Positions 44,330 to 57,069 are shown, counted from the first letter of the stretch. The stretch is 60,000 bases of DNA from Membranipora membranacea (GCA_914767715.1 OU612069.1:11221387-11281386); one strand, 5' to 3'. Made by a program: numbers and translations. Notes: generated from the sequence alone by a model not told the origin.

Positions 44330-44730
44330 GATAATTATATATAATTATATATATATAGATACAAATCTGTGCTTTTAAGTTTTAAGTGTCATCTGTGTGT
44401 ATTTGGCCACAACTAAGTGTCACTCAAAAATAAGGAGTCATTTTATATGACCCACAAAAAAATCAAATCTTAAATCCTCTTAAATAATCATGTTGGGCAT
44501 CCTAAACCCAATAGTAATTAATGGTAGATAAAATAGCCTGACATGGTCGGACAACTCCAATGCAAAGATCTGCCCTACACACTGATAGCCACTACATATA
44601 TATATATATATGTATATATATGTATATATGAAAGACTCATTGTCCAGGGTTTTTATGGGTATAATAGTGCAGGATATATAATGTATGACACTTTATTGCA
44701 CAAATGTGTATATATATATATATTATTTAT
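44330..44730. repeat. AT microsatellites
   Basis: Three TA-rich tracts near 44336-44360, 44597-44630 and 44706-44725. Nothing else is seen between the retrotransposon remnant and the right arm. Confidence 0.75.
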
Positions 44731-45109
44731 CTATATAAATATCAATAGCAGCTGTTGGATCTTTGTATCCTTCATGACACTGTTGATAATAAATTGATGT
44801 TTCCCGGCAATGAATCACAATCGTGTGCCAGCAATATTTATGTCAACTTGTGGTTATAGTGGTGTATAAAATAGCTGTGAAGTTGGAAGGGGGACTGGAA
44901 TGACAGATAATATTTTGCCATAATTTTAGCTTTCTATTCAGCCAACAGTCTGAGTGTTTGAACTGACACTGGGATACTCAGATTTTGCTAAGAGTAAAAA
45001 TATTATTTAGAGCTACATCAATACTCAGGTAGGATGTCATATACAAGCACCCTGTAATATGGAGATAATCAAATACATTGAATTATCTTTCCGCACGTAA
45101 GATTGATAT

Positions 45110-45797
45110 CAGAAGGTGAATACATATATTCACCCAACAGGTTTCAGTACCAGCTATCTTCCTTCTGTAGGAAGTGATGGTGAAAGATTGGACCGCTTTC
45201 TTGAAAATCAATTTGCCACAGATATACATTGAAACAAATGAATCAATAATTTGAGCAATACAAAATCAGAATGTTTATTACTTTCAAACAAACCCAATCC
45301 AGAATTTATTCAATCAAAAATATGATAGTACATTGAACTCATTATTTCCCAAGCTCATTTACACAGCAATCTTTGATCAAAAATGTATACAACACAGTTT
45401 ATCGGCAACAACACCAAAATATTCCTAGATTTTTTAATCTCAATCCTTCAACTCTTTTAAGGTAGCAGCTATGGCATCGTCAGAACAAAATACCGAAATC
45501 GGAAATTGTGCAGCATCCTCTTGTAGGAAACAGCAATATGAGAGCTAGACATATCACCAGAAGCAGACAACTCCTGTGAATGGCCAATTGTTTTTCTTTG
45601 TACCACTAACTGTAGAGCAGTTCCCAACTTAAGTGTTAATCTCTCTGTTTAGTAAGGCGGCGGCGGCATAGTCCCCTCTTGTAATAAGTACGACCCTCAT
45701 GGATTAGTCTCCTAGCGTGAAGAGTACGTGAAATTTTTTCTGCATGATTCTCAGAGCGTAAGTATGAAATAGAGGTAAAGTCACTGACTGCAAAAGG
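45110..45797 (-). repeat. Inverted duplication, right arm, 3'-flank block
   Basis: Reverse-complement partner of 35238-35950. In transcript sense it is the 3' flank or 3' UTR of the TRIM-like gene. Confidence 0.85.
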
Positions 45798-45928
45798 TTA
45801 TTTTGTAAGTTCGAATAACTTAAAGTTTTTATCCTTCCATCCAGCTACCGCTAGCTTATCATCTCTCACACTGATATCAAAGCACCTAACAGGTAGCTGG
45901 TCATGCTTAATCTCTTGCAGTTTTCTCC
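45798..45928 (-). CDS. Alternative terminal exon a of the TRIM-like gene
   Basis: Acceptor TTGTTACAG, phase 1, 43 codons including stop. Encodes RKLQEIKHDQLPVRCFDISV and then DDKLAVAGWKDKNFKLFELT, the closing propeller blade. It resembles the last exon of the left-arm copy more than exon b does. It lies 57 bases downstream of exon b. Confidence 0.85.
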
Positions 45929-48900
45929 CTGTAACAAATATTAGCGTAAGTATGAAATAGAGGTAAAGTCACTGACAGCAAAAGGTTATTTTGTAAGTTC
46001 GAATAACTTTAAGTTTTTATCAGTCAATCCAGCTACAGCCAGCTCATCATCTCTCACACTGATATCTTGACAAATGGGAACGGTGAGCTGATCATGTTTC
46101 TTCAGTTTTAACCCTGTAAGCAATAACATACACAAGAAAGTAAAATATCTGCTACTGATGATACAATGTTTGGCAGAGACATATTATACATCATTCATAA
46201 TTAGATCAGTTATTTAAAATAAAAAATTCCATTATCAATAATTACATAATGATACTATGTGGAGAATATCCCAGTGTTGTCATGCAATTATAACTAGACA
46301 TGTTTTAATTTTTTCAATTAAATGCTTTGATACGGGCATTTTCTGAGAGCTGATAATTACTGATAATTTTCACAACTTAACCTATAGACAATACATCACT
46401 TGTATGCTTAAACAAATACAACCTGCTTCCTTGTGGCTTGACTTACCTTCAGCACTTAGTATGTATATAGTCTTATTTCTCTTCCCGCTCACATAGATGA
46501 GTCCTCTCTTATCTACAGCTACACCGCCAGCATCAGGTACCTGATCACAAAACCAGATTAGTACAGGCTCCTCCTCCTCTCTCACTCTGTACTTATTAAC
46601 CATGTTGTTCTCATTGTCATCCCATCCTGTGACCAGCAGCGACTCATCAGGTAGGAAGAGAAGGTTGATCAGCACCTTTAGTCCTGAGAGGTGTTTAGTG
46701 GAGACAGCAGCTGATCTCCTGTTATACAGTTTGATGTTCTCATTATCCTTCTCTAGAGTAGCGATGTACTGAGCTGACACACTCAGGTAGGATGCTAAGT
46801 TGGATTTCTGGGGGAAAGAGAAAATCACCTCACTCTGCTTACTGGTCATGTCATAGTTGTATACAGTTATTGTCTCTTTACTAGGGCGCCATGAAGAGAT
46901 GAACACTTCACCTCTGTACTCGGTTACTTCAGCTCCAGGATATTTCACTACATGAGTTACCTCACCACTCTGTCTGCTGAATATCTTCACACTATCCTCA
47001 CAGCCCAGCAGTATATCACCGCTCACACTGTGATGATGTACTGAGGTGCATTGTTTATTGTTAGTGTCATGCTGAGAGAGGAACTTTAGAGCTGACGGGG
47101 CAGTTGTTGATGGAGAAGGAGGTGTATTATTTTCCGATGTTTTTGAGTCTGGTGCAGATATGTGAAAATCAACATCTGAAATAAATACAATAATAATAGA
47201 TAAAATTATAAAATGATATCACTTTAAATCATTCTATTAGCATTTAATAAAATGTTTGATTAAAGATAAGATGACCACAATAGCTATTTATTTCCATGAG
47301 GAAAATTGAGAAGCTCTCTAGTATCATTTTTAAAAAATAAAGAAAATTTCTGCTATAGTGATATAGAATTGTATGTGACATGTATAACTGTAATATGGGA
47401 TAATGTACCAAAAGTTCACCCTAAATTTCTGCTGAAAAACCTGCGGGCATGTTTTTGGCGACACATTAGCCTTAGATCTTTCCAAAGAGTGCTGTTCCTC
47501 AAGTATCAGATCATTTTTTGACTTTGATGAGATCAGCTTTTTTTTTTTGCTGACAGAAATAGGAAAATACGGCGCAACTACCTTTATTAATTTTAAAAAA
47601 ATCTATACTTTTTGTTCTGAAATGTTGTGTATGAGTTGTCTTCCTGCTGATAAGTAAATGACAACTAAAAAATTGTGTTGATTTACCAACAGCTGAGTAA
47701 TTGATGAGCTTATCATCTTAATTCTTGCCTTAAACTAATATGTGCATAGCAAGTCAACATGTCACATATGGGCATCAGTTTGTGATTGAAATTAGGCTGT
47801 ACCGGTTGGGCAATCACATAGAGTCATATTCTAAGTATATCATAAGTTCGAAGCCTACATTCTGCACGATGATACATTTATTTTGATTATCGGTGCTCGA
47901 ACACCCACAAAACGCTCCCCATGATGCCTTTATTAGATGAAAACATAGAAAAAATTGTCAAACTCACCTAAGTGCATTTCGTCAATAAGTACAACAAGCT
48001 CGGTTTTATCTTTCTCATTCTGAATGAACTCGGATACTTTCAGCAGAGAAGTTTTCTCATCTATACTTTTCTCTATCTCATCAGCTTTCTTCTGTTTCTC
48101 AGCTAACTCTTTCTGCATTATTGTTATGGCCTGCCTGGTCTGATGAATATCTGTTTTCAACTGTTTTAGGTGGGAGTTTTTCTTTGTCAGCTACAACACA
48201 AAGGTTATCATCATAATAATAATCATTATGCTCGATGAAATTTGAGTTGCATGAAATGGTGGGATATTATATTTATTGTACACCATGATAGGGGTCCAAT
48301 GAAGTCGTTAGATCAAGCTTTTCGGATTTTACTATTAAAACCTAGAAAACAGAATTGTCTCCTTTTATGATCAGAGAAAACCTCGTTTCAATCTTTTGAT
48401 AGAACAGGGATGAAAAGCGGGAATTTCAAGATTTTAGGAAAGTTTTCTCCCACCACCAAAGCTTGTCAAGACAAACTGATTCATAAACTTAAAACTCTTG
48501 TTATAAACATTGAATAATGGCCAGATTATTTAACCTAGATTTAGATAGAACATTTTTGGGACTTCTGATATGGATAAAGAGCCAGGTAAGTTTGAATATC
48601 ACGGAATATCTTTGCACTGCTGAGACAACCTAGAAAGCTGTAGAATCACTTACTTCAATCTTTATCAGCTGCTGCCATTTCTTCAGCTGCTCCTCTCTCT
48701 CAGCGATCAGGTCTTCAACTGGCTCAGCGCCATGACGATTATTCTGTGAAGTACAGCCTCTGTCTGTAGCAGAACATCTGAAAAAAAAAAAAAATAAGCT
48801 TTCAAAAATCAATCAGCAGAGTCAAATATAGCTGAGGAATATATAGCTATTATGAGTTTCAAGATTAGTAACTATTTACTGAGGAAAATGTAAATTAGTC

Positions 48901-51900
48901 ATTACTGATAATATTATTAGTAGGTCTATGGGCCTAATCTACGAACGGAGTGTCCTACATCTGATATCAAATTCTACCTTATCAATGTGATCAAATATTT
49001 CTGAAGTATTTGGCGCCAAAAAAGAGCACCTGCACATTGTTATATTGTGGTGTTGTGTATTGATGGCAATTACTAATACATCAATAAGACCGATATTGTT
49101 TGTGTTTCATGAAGACATTACAGTATTGCTTCTTGCTCCAAACAGGATACAGCACAAAAAGGATGTGCACAAGAAAACACTGTACCTACAGAGTTATAGG
49201 AAATAGGGAGTTGTCTTACATCAAGTATAGTTAAGTCAACTCCAGATCAGGATACACATAATCTGAATTGGTTGAACTATCAACCTGGATAGGTATGAGA
49301 GTAAGTGAACCCTCTTGATTGCAGAAAATGGTTATCAAATTTCCCGCAATGACAGTAATCTCCTTCACTTTGCTTTTGAGGGCACCAGGGGTGTTTTATC
49401 TCGGAGATACAAAGGGTGTTAGAGCCATAGCTCGGAAAACCTGGATTCATCAACAATTGGTTTAGGAGTGCTAGAACAGATCATGCATTGGGTTGGAATT
49501 GAGGGAATTTTATTTGCTTTTCATGTTCCGACTGTTATTCCCATTATTAGGGCTGTACCATTAATTTTTGAATATGCACAGTACAATGACCTACCTGAAA
49601 CAGAGAAACATCTTGCAGTCTTGACACCTGGCTTCTACCAGCCTCTCTGTACAGATTTTGCATTCTCTTGCGGTGATCTCTAAGAAAACCAACATAAGCT
49701 TAGTAAGACAAATTATTAATTGTTCGCTTGTCTGGAAACTGATAGAGGTGTGACACAACAAGAAGAAAAAAATGTAATTGCATTGATATTTGGTTGCACC
49801 ATAAAGGTATTATATACTCTAGCGTTGACAATGTAGTGCTCAAAACGACCCACTGAATTATTGTGAAATCCATAACACAACGCAATCTGGTTGTGCATTG
49901 CTAGTGCCTGTATCATAAAACTTATAATTGAGAACATAGGTATTGGGCATGGAAATTTAGTTTTTTTGAGCACTCAAAGCTATTTTTTCAGAAAGTGTTT
50001 CATGTGACACTATGTGGATCACTTGCAGGTGTTTTCATTTTCAATTCCATCTTGCAGCAAGTTCTGGTTGTGCATGGAAAGTGCATGGATTGTGCATAAA
50101 TCATCAACTTTATCATCGAAAATATAAGAGTTGGACGTACAAATTTAGTTTATGGAACACTTATAACCAGTTTATCAAAGAAATTCACATCTTAAACCAT
50201 TTACAACACTTGTAGGTATTTTTTTCTTTCAGTCAGTATAAAATACATGAGCTTAAATTGCAATGACAAGGCTAGCTAGTTTCTGCCACTTGCCAGGCAT
50301 TCAACTGGGTCCTGTCTCTCTAGCTAGTTGAGAAGAGTACAGAGGGTCTAATCATATACTTTTATAATATTTAATCTTCAGGTACATATAATAGTCAATC
50401 TTTTATCCGATGTTATAATACCATTGGTCCAAATCTTTCTATTTGCACACACCCTTGCATTCTACTGAATTGTCCAAAATTATACCCACAAGGCTGACAT
50501 GGTTATATAAATGCTAAGAAAGCCGATATAATTTCCCTCTCTCACTGCTTTGAGATATTTAAGTTTTCAGATATTTCAGGTTTCTCAGCATACCCAAAAA
50601 AAGAGATAATTTGGGGGGGGGGGGGTGTTGAACCGACAAACGTCACAAACGTCAAAACGTCGCAATCTAGCGTTCCACTAACGTCGCAATCCCAAAAACG
50701 TCGCAACGAAGATTTTTTATAACGTCGCAAACCCACAAAGGTCGCAATTTTACAAACGTCGCAATAGCTCGAACCCACTAACATCGCAATTGTCGCAACT
50801 CAACAAAAATGCCGAGTTGTCTTCTCATTTTATGCAAATTGGTGATGATGGTATGTAGCGAGATATAGATAGGAGCATACGAACTTAAAAACACAGTGGG
50901 GAATTGAATATCAACGTTATTTATTGTGATATTGATAATTGTTCAGTATTTTTTAGATTATTTGAATCATAGTTTTCACTTCCTAAAGTCTTTATTGTTA
51001 CCTCAGAAACCATTAATGCTGTTATAAAAGGGACGCTAATCAACATCTAGCAGATATAGTGACATACCAGTTGGTAGAGGAAACAGATCTCAAAACACTA
51101 TGGGAGTTGAAATATTGAGGATATTGTACCAATTTCTATCAGAGAAAAAATTTGAACTTACTAGGATCATGATATAACTACTGTTACCTCAGAATTCATT
51201 ACTGCTGTCTTATACGGGATGCTTATCAAGATTTAGCACAAGAAAGGCGAATATCTGCATACATGTCAAGCTTGAAATATACCGTCATATTTGATATAGG
51301 CTATGCTTGAAGAATGCTTTTACACTACTTGGAATAACACAGATGGGAAAAAAATATTCATGAACCGCTTCATCTCTTCATGACCTATCCCTTATCTACT
51401 GACAAAGGAATTTTTACATCCTTCCCAAAATGCAACTTTATGGTTTTCATATAAAGTTTATGATAATGAAACTTAAACGGGATACCATATGAAGCATTAG
51501 CATACAAAAAGTGGCGATTTTAGAACATTGCATTGAGTTATGGCAATTGCGTTTTCATCACTCTGTAATCTAGAGTGCTTGAGCACCTTCGAACAAGATT
51601 TTGAGCTTGTCGCTTTCAATTTTTACAGTCTCATAAAAATTTGAATGTACCACTGCAGTTTGTTAACTCAAATCCTGGTCGAAGAATTTTGGAAAATGAA
51701 CAAGAGACCTTGACTGTGGACTGCAGGTCAATGATAGTGCAATAGCAAATTTACAGAATTTAATATCACTTTGTGACCAAGCGGCTCATTGTTAATTACC
51801 ATGATTATATGATATATCAGTTTCCCTTTGAAGTCAAGTCAAATTCTGAATTCTCAATATACTTTGGGAAGTCCATAAATATGCATTATCGGACCGTTAT

Positions 51901-54900
51901 CCTCTTAAATTTGATTGATTAGTTATTGTTTACTCACTGAAAAAGAAGTCTTCCATGTGCTGTCTTGACAAGCATTGCTAGAAGGAGAGGGGAATTCCAC
52001 TGGCAAAGCTTGTCAAGACATGGTAAGGAACCAGCAGATGAAATTTTTGAGATATCATGATTTGCTTGTTTAGGAATAAGACCAATTGATAAAATTCTGC
52101 AGCTCACCTATGCCTGGGTATACCCAAAGACCGTTATCCTACCTCTAAAATTGTAACCGGCTCTTTTTTATCTAGCCATAAAGTGAAACAGTATCCATCT
52201 ATTCTACCTATACATACAGTGGGCTGCCTACTACCTATGGTATGGAGGAGGGGTCAATGAATAAAACTAAACAAGAGCTAAGCAGATCTGCTGTAGCCAT
52301 TTCCTACTGATTATCCATTGTATTAAATGAATCTAACATGGTCAGCCAGCGCCTATATCATATATTATATAGGACAAAATATTCACAACATTTCCATTGA
52401 TCAAACTTCACAATGAACACGCTCAGGGCTCTCAGATGGTCGTTCATGTACATCTGTCTGTAACCATTGTTCATTTATGTTCAACCAGGGAGAATTGATT
52501 TACTTTCGACCATAATATTTTATTTCATAAGCAGATGTAGAAAACATAGTTATGAGTTATCCTATTCTATATTGTGAGGGAACAACTCCCATTAAAATAA
52601 AAATTGAAAAATTGTTCCTTATTCGGGGATCGTCGATCGTTACGATGTAACAGCACAAGCTTACATGGTATATGGTATAAAAAAAGTTTGACTTGATTCA
52701 TCTGGGAAAATCATGGGAATAATGTAAAATTTTTATATTGATGGATTAGGCTATGTCAGCAAGAGGGAGAAATATGGCACTCAATCAACCTGTGTCAATA
52801 CCTCTTGACGACTTCAATCATTGGCTTAATCAAACATTAAAGTACATTACAAATGGGTATGTCACTATACCTGCTAGATGTTGATTGGTGTCCCTTTTAT
52901 GACAGCATCAATTGATTCTGAGGTAACAATGAAGGCAGTGAAAAAAAAGAATCAAAAAACCTTGAAAATACTCAGCAGTTATCCATAGTACAATATATAC
53001 CGTTGATATTCGATTCCCCACCGTGTTTTGAAAATCCTATGATCCTATCTACTTCTCGCAACAAATCATCATCACCATTTTGCATCAAATGAGAAGACAT
53101 CTCGGCATTTTTGTTGAGTTGCGACATTTGCGACGTTAGCGGGTTCGAGCTATTGCGACATTAAAAAAGTTGCGACGTTTGTGGGTTTGTGACGTTATAA
53201 AAACCCTTCGTTGCGACGTTTTTGGGATTGCGACGTTAGTGGAACGCTAGATTGCGACATTTTGACATTTGTGACTTTATTGGGTTCAACAGGGGGTTTG
53301 GATGTGATGCAATTTTCTCCGATGGTTATTTATTTGTAAATTGTAAAGAAGATTTGATGGTAACTTCAACATCATAAACAATGTTGTTTATACGCTTTGT
53401 GATAGTTCATTGATTTTTGAGATATTTGAAGTCAACGTATATAGGTGTGCATTTGCATAGCGGGTGAAACATGATTTATATAAGCTTTTGAGGGACAGTG
53501 AAGTAGGATCAACCTTGATAATTTGTAGCTCCTTTGAAACGACAATAGTTAGAATTTCTAAAACCTTTCCATTGTAAATGGGTTGATGCTATGAAAATAA
53601 AACTCTGGCAGTCAGAAAGTGAGCTGGTGACCATTAGGAGCTTGTAGCAACATCAAATTTAACTTGCAGTGATTTTAGCACCAATCTGAATTGATCCTAT
53701 TTGACATATCAAAAAACAACTATATATAATACACTCAATAAATTAATGATATCAGAAAAGCAAATGTGAATCTTGAATTTATGTACACTGCGAATGCGAA
53801 TGCGGCAAGCGGCAAACTTCTACAACTTCTAAACCTTCTACACAGGCTACTTGTCCTTGATTTAATTTAAAATAAAACAAGCCAACTGAGTGTGTAACAC
53901 AAGTAAGAGAGACAGGACCCAGTTAATATGGCTGGCAAGTGACAGTGAAAAAATTAAGCTAGCCTGGTAATTTCTATTTCATCACGATGATGTGTTTTTG
54001 AGGGCCACATTTTGGCTTATTTTAATGAACAAACGCAGAAATATTTTTCACTGGCTGCAAGTGAAGATACCTGCAAGTGATCAACATAGTACCGCATGAA
54101 ATTTTTTTTGAGTATGTGGCTATAAGCGCTCTAAAAATCTAAATTTCCATGCTCAATACCTATATTCTCATGCAATGATAAGTTTTAGGATACAGGCACT
54201 AGCCGTGCACAACCAGATTGCGTTGTGTCACGGATTCCAAAATAATTAATTAGGACAAAAACTGATGCTTTTTTGGTACACATTGTCCACTCTAGAGTAT
54301 GTATTAACTTATGGGTGGCACTGAATTGTACTGCGACTTTGGCAACAATAGCATAATGGTTTTTCTTCAGGTTAAAAAATTGTCATTATTTGCTCGATAA
54401 CGAACTTTATTCAGGTATTGAAAGCATGGACCGGGTATCGAAATCTAGTTGCTGTTATCGGATATACCCTGAATTGCTTCTCAACCTGTCATGATTTACA
54501 TCAAGAAACATGGCTAGGGAGTAAGAAAAAAGGTTGCACATATTGAGAAGGCGACATGTCCTATATCTCCTAAGACCTACCTTCATAACCAGATGCCTGG
54601 TTGTTTATATGGTCTCTAATATAATCAGAGACGTAACAGATAGGGAACCCATCTTCAGGTAAAGTCACCAGTTTTCTGCAGATCATGCACTGCAGCCGTC
54701 CCCTTCCTCCAGCTAACTGAACTGTAGCCATAAAAGAGTCAGTTAATATTTGTTGTAATTGAAAATATCATCCACGAGAGTTATCACTGTGTTTGCATGT
54801 TTACTGCCAGGCAGTTACATTATGAGGCAAATTACAGCTTGCTTACAAAATGTTTTCTTGTTGCTCAGTTGGAATATTATGGAAAGTTAATCTGCGATCC

Positions 54901-55415
54901 GATACATAAATGATTCTATCTACAGCTATAATGTGTGATACTCACTTTCGCTCAATAACCCATATCCTCATTTCACACAAAACAATTGGTTCAGGCTATT
55001 ACTACGAACCTGTTGTTGTGTATAACTATAAGACCCATGCAGAAATGGAAACCCTGCACATCATCTGAGTCTGCTACTGATCACTAATGGCAAATAACAC
55101 AAGCGATCTAGCTAGTATGAACTTATCAAAAGGCAAGACTACAGGTAATGAGCCCAGGGTTTGAAAGTTGATGGAAGGCTTTGATGCAAGTTGATGCAGG
55201 GTTTTGCTTTGAGTTTTCCTTGCGCTGCCTAGGTTGCTGCATTCTGAGAAGACACATACGAAGTCACCGATCGGTACACACTTACCAATACATTCCTGGC
55301 AGCACTTATGACCACAAGTTAGGATGCGTAGAATTTTCTGCTCCATACAAATACGGCACTCAATCTCCTTGTTGATGTCAGCTCCTGGTAGGACTACAGG
55401 TTTTGAGGTTGCCAT
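45798..55415 (-). CDS. TRIM-like RING / B-box / coiled-coil / NHL-type propeller protein
   Basis: Probable E3 ubiquitin ligase scaffold. Exons in coding order: 55415-55286, 54712-54581, 49679-49595, 48777-48654, 48190-47968, 47175-46447, then 45928-45798 or 46113-45986. All phases agree (1,1,2,0,1,1), giving 517 or 516 residues. Exons 1-2 form a RING finger: IECRICMEQK, TCGHKCCQEC, then LQCMICRKL. Exons 3-4 hold a B-box-like finger (ECKICTERL, ARCQDCKMFLCFRC). Exons 4-5 are coiled coil (AEREEQLKKWQQLIK, MQKELAEKQKKADEIEKS). Exon 6 starts with a Ser/Thr/Pro linker and gives five propeller blades (HSVSGDILLGCEDSVKIFS, EYRGEVFISS, YLSVSAQYIATLEKD, LLFLPDESLLVTG, GGVAVDKRGLIYVSG). The terminal exon gives the sixth. 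The second B-box His pair is poor. Intron 2 is 4.9 kb, nearly all palindrome. Confidence 0.85.
45986..46113 (-). CDS. Alternative terminal exon b of the TRIM-like gene
   Basis: Acceptor ATTGCTTACAG, phase 1, 42 codons including stop. Encodes LKLKKHDQLTVPICQDISV and then DDELAVAGLTDKNLKLFELT. Only 57 bases and no AATAAA separate it from exon a, so transcripts ending in b probably carry a as 3' UTR, and a is used by skipping b. The pair arose by a tandem duplication with a 188-base period. Confidence 0.82.
47176..47967. other. Intron 5 of the TRIM-like gene, nothing seen
   Basis: AT-rich intron without recognisable elements; the short plus-strand open frame here is not supported by anything. 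Confidence 0.6.
49720..54400. repeat. Large imperfect palindrome filling intron 2 of the TRIM-like gene
   Basis: Outer arms: about 49770-50340 matches the inverse of about 53880-54340 (shared ATACTCTAG, CACAACGCAATCTGGTTGTG, TAGTGCCTGTATC, GATCACTTGCAGGT, GACAGGACCCAGTT). Inner arms: 50626-51090 against 52830-53290. The parts between (50340-50625 and 53291-53880) do not match, so the structure is either an element nested in another or a decayed foldback pair. Confidence 0.78.
50626..53290. mobile_element. Foldback element with AACGTCGCAA-repeat termini, about 2.67 kb
   Basis: It starts TGTTGAACC after a poly-G run and ends GGTTCAACA before GGGGG. Each terminus has six or more copies of an (A)AACGTCGCAA motif spaced about 10-25 bases, in opposite orientation at the two ends. 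Arms extend about 460 bases, down to TATAGTGACATACC near 51065 and its inverse near 52860. The interior has no ORF but contains the hairpin TGTCTTGACAAGC / GCTTGTCAAGACA at 51961-52020. It is non-autonomous; the repeated decamers are likely binding sites for a transposase. Confidence 0.82.
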
Positions 55416-55689
55416 GATTGTAAAGGGTAAAAAATGTTGAGCTGAGTGATAAAAATATTCAAACTAGAAAACAAGACGGCTATTGCATGAATAAGTTCAA
55501 TGGTTAAATCTTTGATATGTAAATCATGTGATGGTTATATAAGCCAGGTCACATAAATTTGAGTGATTAATGTGTTGACACTTGATCATGCATGCAGTAA
55601 TTTGGCACTGTGCTTGCAAATTTACAAAAACTCATCTCATGTTACATTATAGAACCGACCGCCTATGCCAATTATTTATGAATTGACCT
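55416..55689. promoter_or_regulatory. Upstream region of the TRIM-like gene
   Basis: Bounded by the start codon at 55415 and the beginning of arm homology at about 55690. It holds the likely promoter; no clear TATA box was identified. Confidence 0.4.
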
Positions 55690-56550
55690 GACCTTTGACT
55701 TGCTCATGCCTTATCATCAAAACAATGCAGTTATGTATACATAGTCAAAGATAAGAACTTCCTCATCTCAGTGCGGGCAAATCATTGAAAATATCCAAAC
55801 TCACTGCAATCGAAGATACAGAATTGGTGATGAGTGCTTGGGTTATCAGTAAAAGGCTAAATTACATGCCTATCTCTGACTGATCTGACAGCACCATATT
55901 CTTACTGTCCTGTGTGATAACTTTTCCTACATCATTTTACTGTATTATTACACTGTTTGACTAACCTCAACCTGAAGAGGTTTGTTAACAATATGTGTAC
56001 ATTATTTACTTACATTGAATTGTAATAAGTCGAACCATTGAGGCTAATAAGAAAATACTAGAGCATCACGTCATTAGCACTTATTATAAAATCCACCATA
56101 TAAAACCAAGGAGTAAAAGTTTCTTTAACTCCTTGGCTTTTTAAATATGAGCCATCTATATGTTTTATAAGCAAGGTACTAAAGCTATGTTTCGAGTTGT
56201 TATCATGGCTCTCAAGCCTCTTGTTTTTTAGTTTGGAGACAAAAATCAAGGTCATAATGTTTTTAGCGCAATAGAGAAAGCAGATAGAGCTTGCTTGGAT
56301 CCCATTCAAATAGAAGCCTTTAGAGTAGAAAGTTTGTTGTGCTTTCAAGAGATCATATAAGATTTGAGCTTGTGGTTCGGCTCGGGGCTGCCCCTAAGAC
56401 TTTGCTGAATAATGTTAGATTTTCGAGGCTCATATCTAATTATTTTGTTATAAAGATGCAAAGGAACAAACAGAAACTGGACGTGTAGACCTATTTTGAA
56501 AAATACTTTTTATTTCTTTCGAAGTGTGATAATAAAATGACACAATGTAT
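55690..56550 (-). repeat. Inverted duplication, right arm, 5'-flank block
   Basis: Reverse-complement partner of 31850-32735. Open frames within it are not conserved between the two copies, so the block is probably non-coding. Confidence 0.82.
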
Positions 56551-56749
56551 GCATGATATATAATAGTTGATTGTAGTGCCTGTCTCAATCTGTGTCGGTT
56601 CTTCAATTAAAGGCCTTTATTCCTCTTTAACTGACAACAAGAAACAAACAAAAGTACCAATAAGATTTAACCAGACTATATTCATACAATATATGCACAG
56701 CGATTCAAGAGTGCATCTCACATGAGATCACTGGACAGAGATAATGATC

Positions 56750-57022
56750 TCACCTGCTCAGTTTGGTGGCTGGGGAGTAATCCCCTTCGTACACCTGAAG
56801 AGACAACTCTTGGAATAGTAACAAGACTTGGTAACCTCCAATCATGATGTGGACTGTTAGTAATGAGCTCCTACTGGTGGAGTATACTGCGTGTGTCTGG
56901 TGCTGAACTGCCACGCTGGAATCGGCTGATAAGATAGTTTTGTACCGGACGGAGGTAAGCGAGTCCGCTATGTATGATATTCGGTATTCTCCACTCACAC
57001 AGGTGGTATAATTCTGATACAT
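56750..57022 (-). CDS. Possible exon, unknown (weak filamin/Ig-like look)
   Basis: A 90-codon minus-strand frame with CVSGEYRISYIADSLTSVRY, SLLTVHIMIGGYQV and QVYEGDYSPATKLS. It runs into a plausible donor (GAGCAG|GTGAGATC near 56754). The spacing of G-Y-x-I-S-Y and the later hydrophobic strands faintly recalls filamin-type repeats seen in TRIM proteins, but no conserved signature is clear. A related short stretch recurs near 57245-57300 (AAGTCAGCTATGTGCGATAC). It could be a decayed exon. Confidence 0.25.
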   Translation of the reverse strand: MYQNYTTCVSGEYRISYIADSLTSVRYKTILSADSSVAVQHQTHAVYSTSRSSLLTVHIMIGGYQVLLLFQELSLQVYEGDYSPATKLSR

Positions 57023-57069
57023 TGAATTGTACTATTGAGTTGCATTGAGTTTAGTGTTCTGATAAATAT

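Noticed and set aside
50640-50790. AACGTCGCAA repeats as a CRISPR or satellite centromere unit
   Set aside because: Motif spacing is irregular and the array is mirrored at the other end of a defined foldback element.
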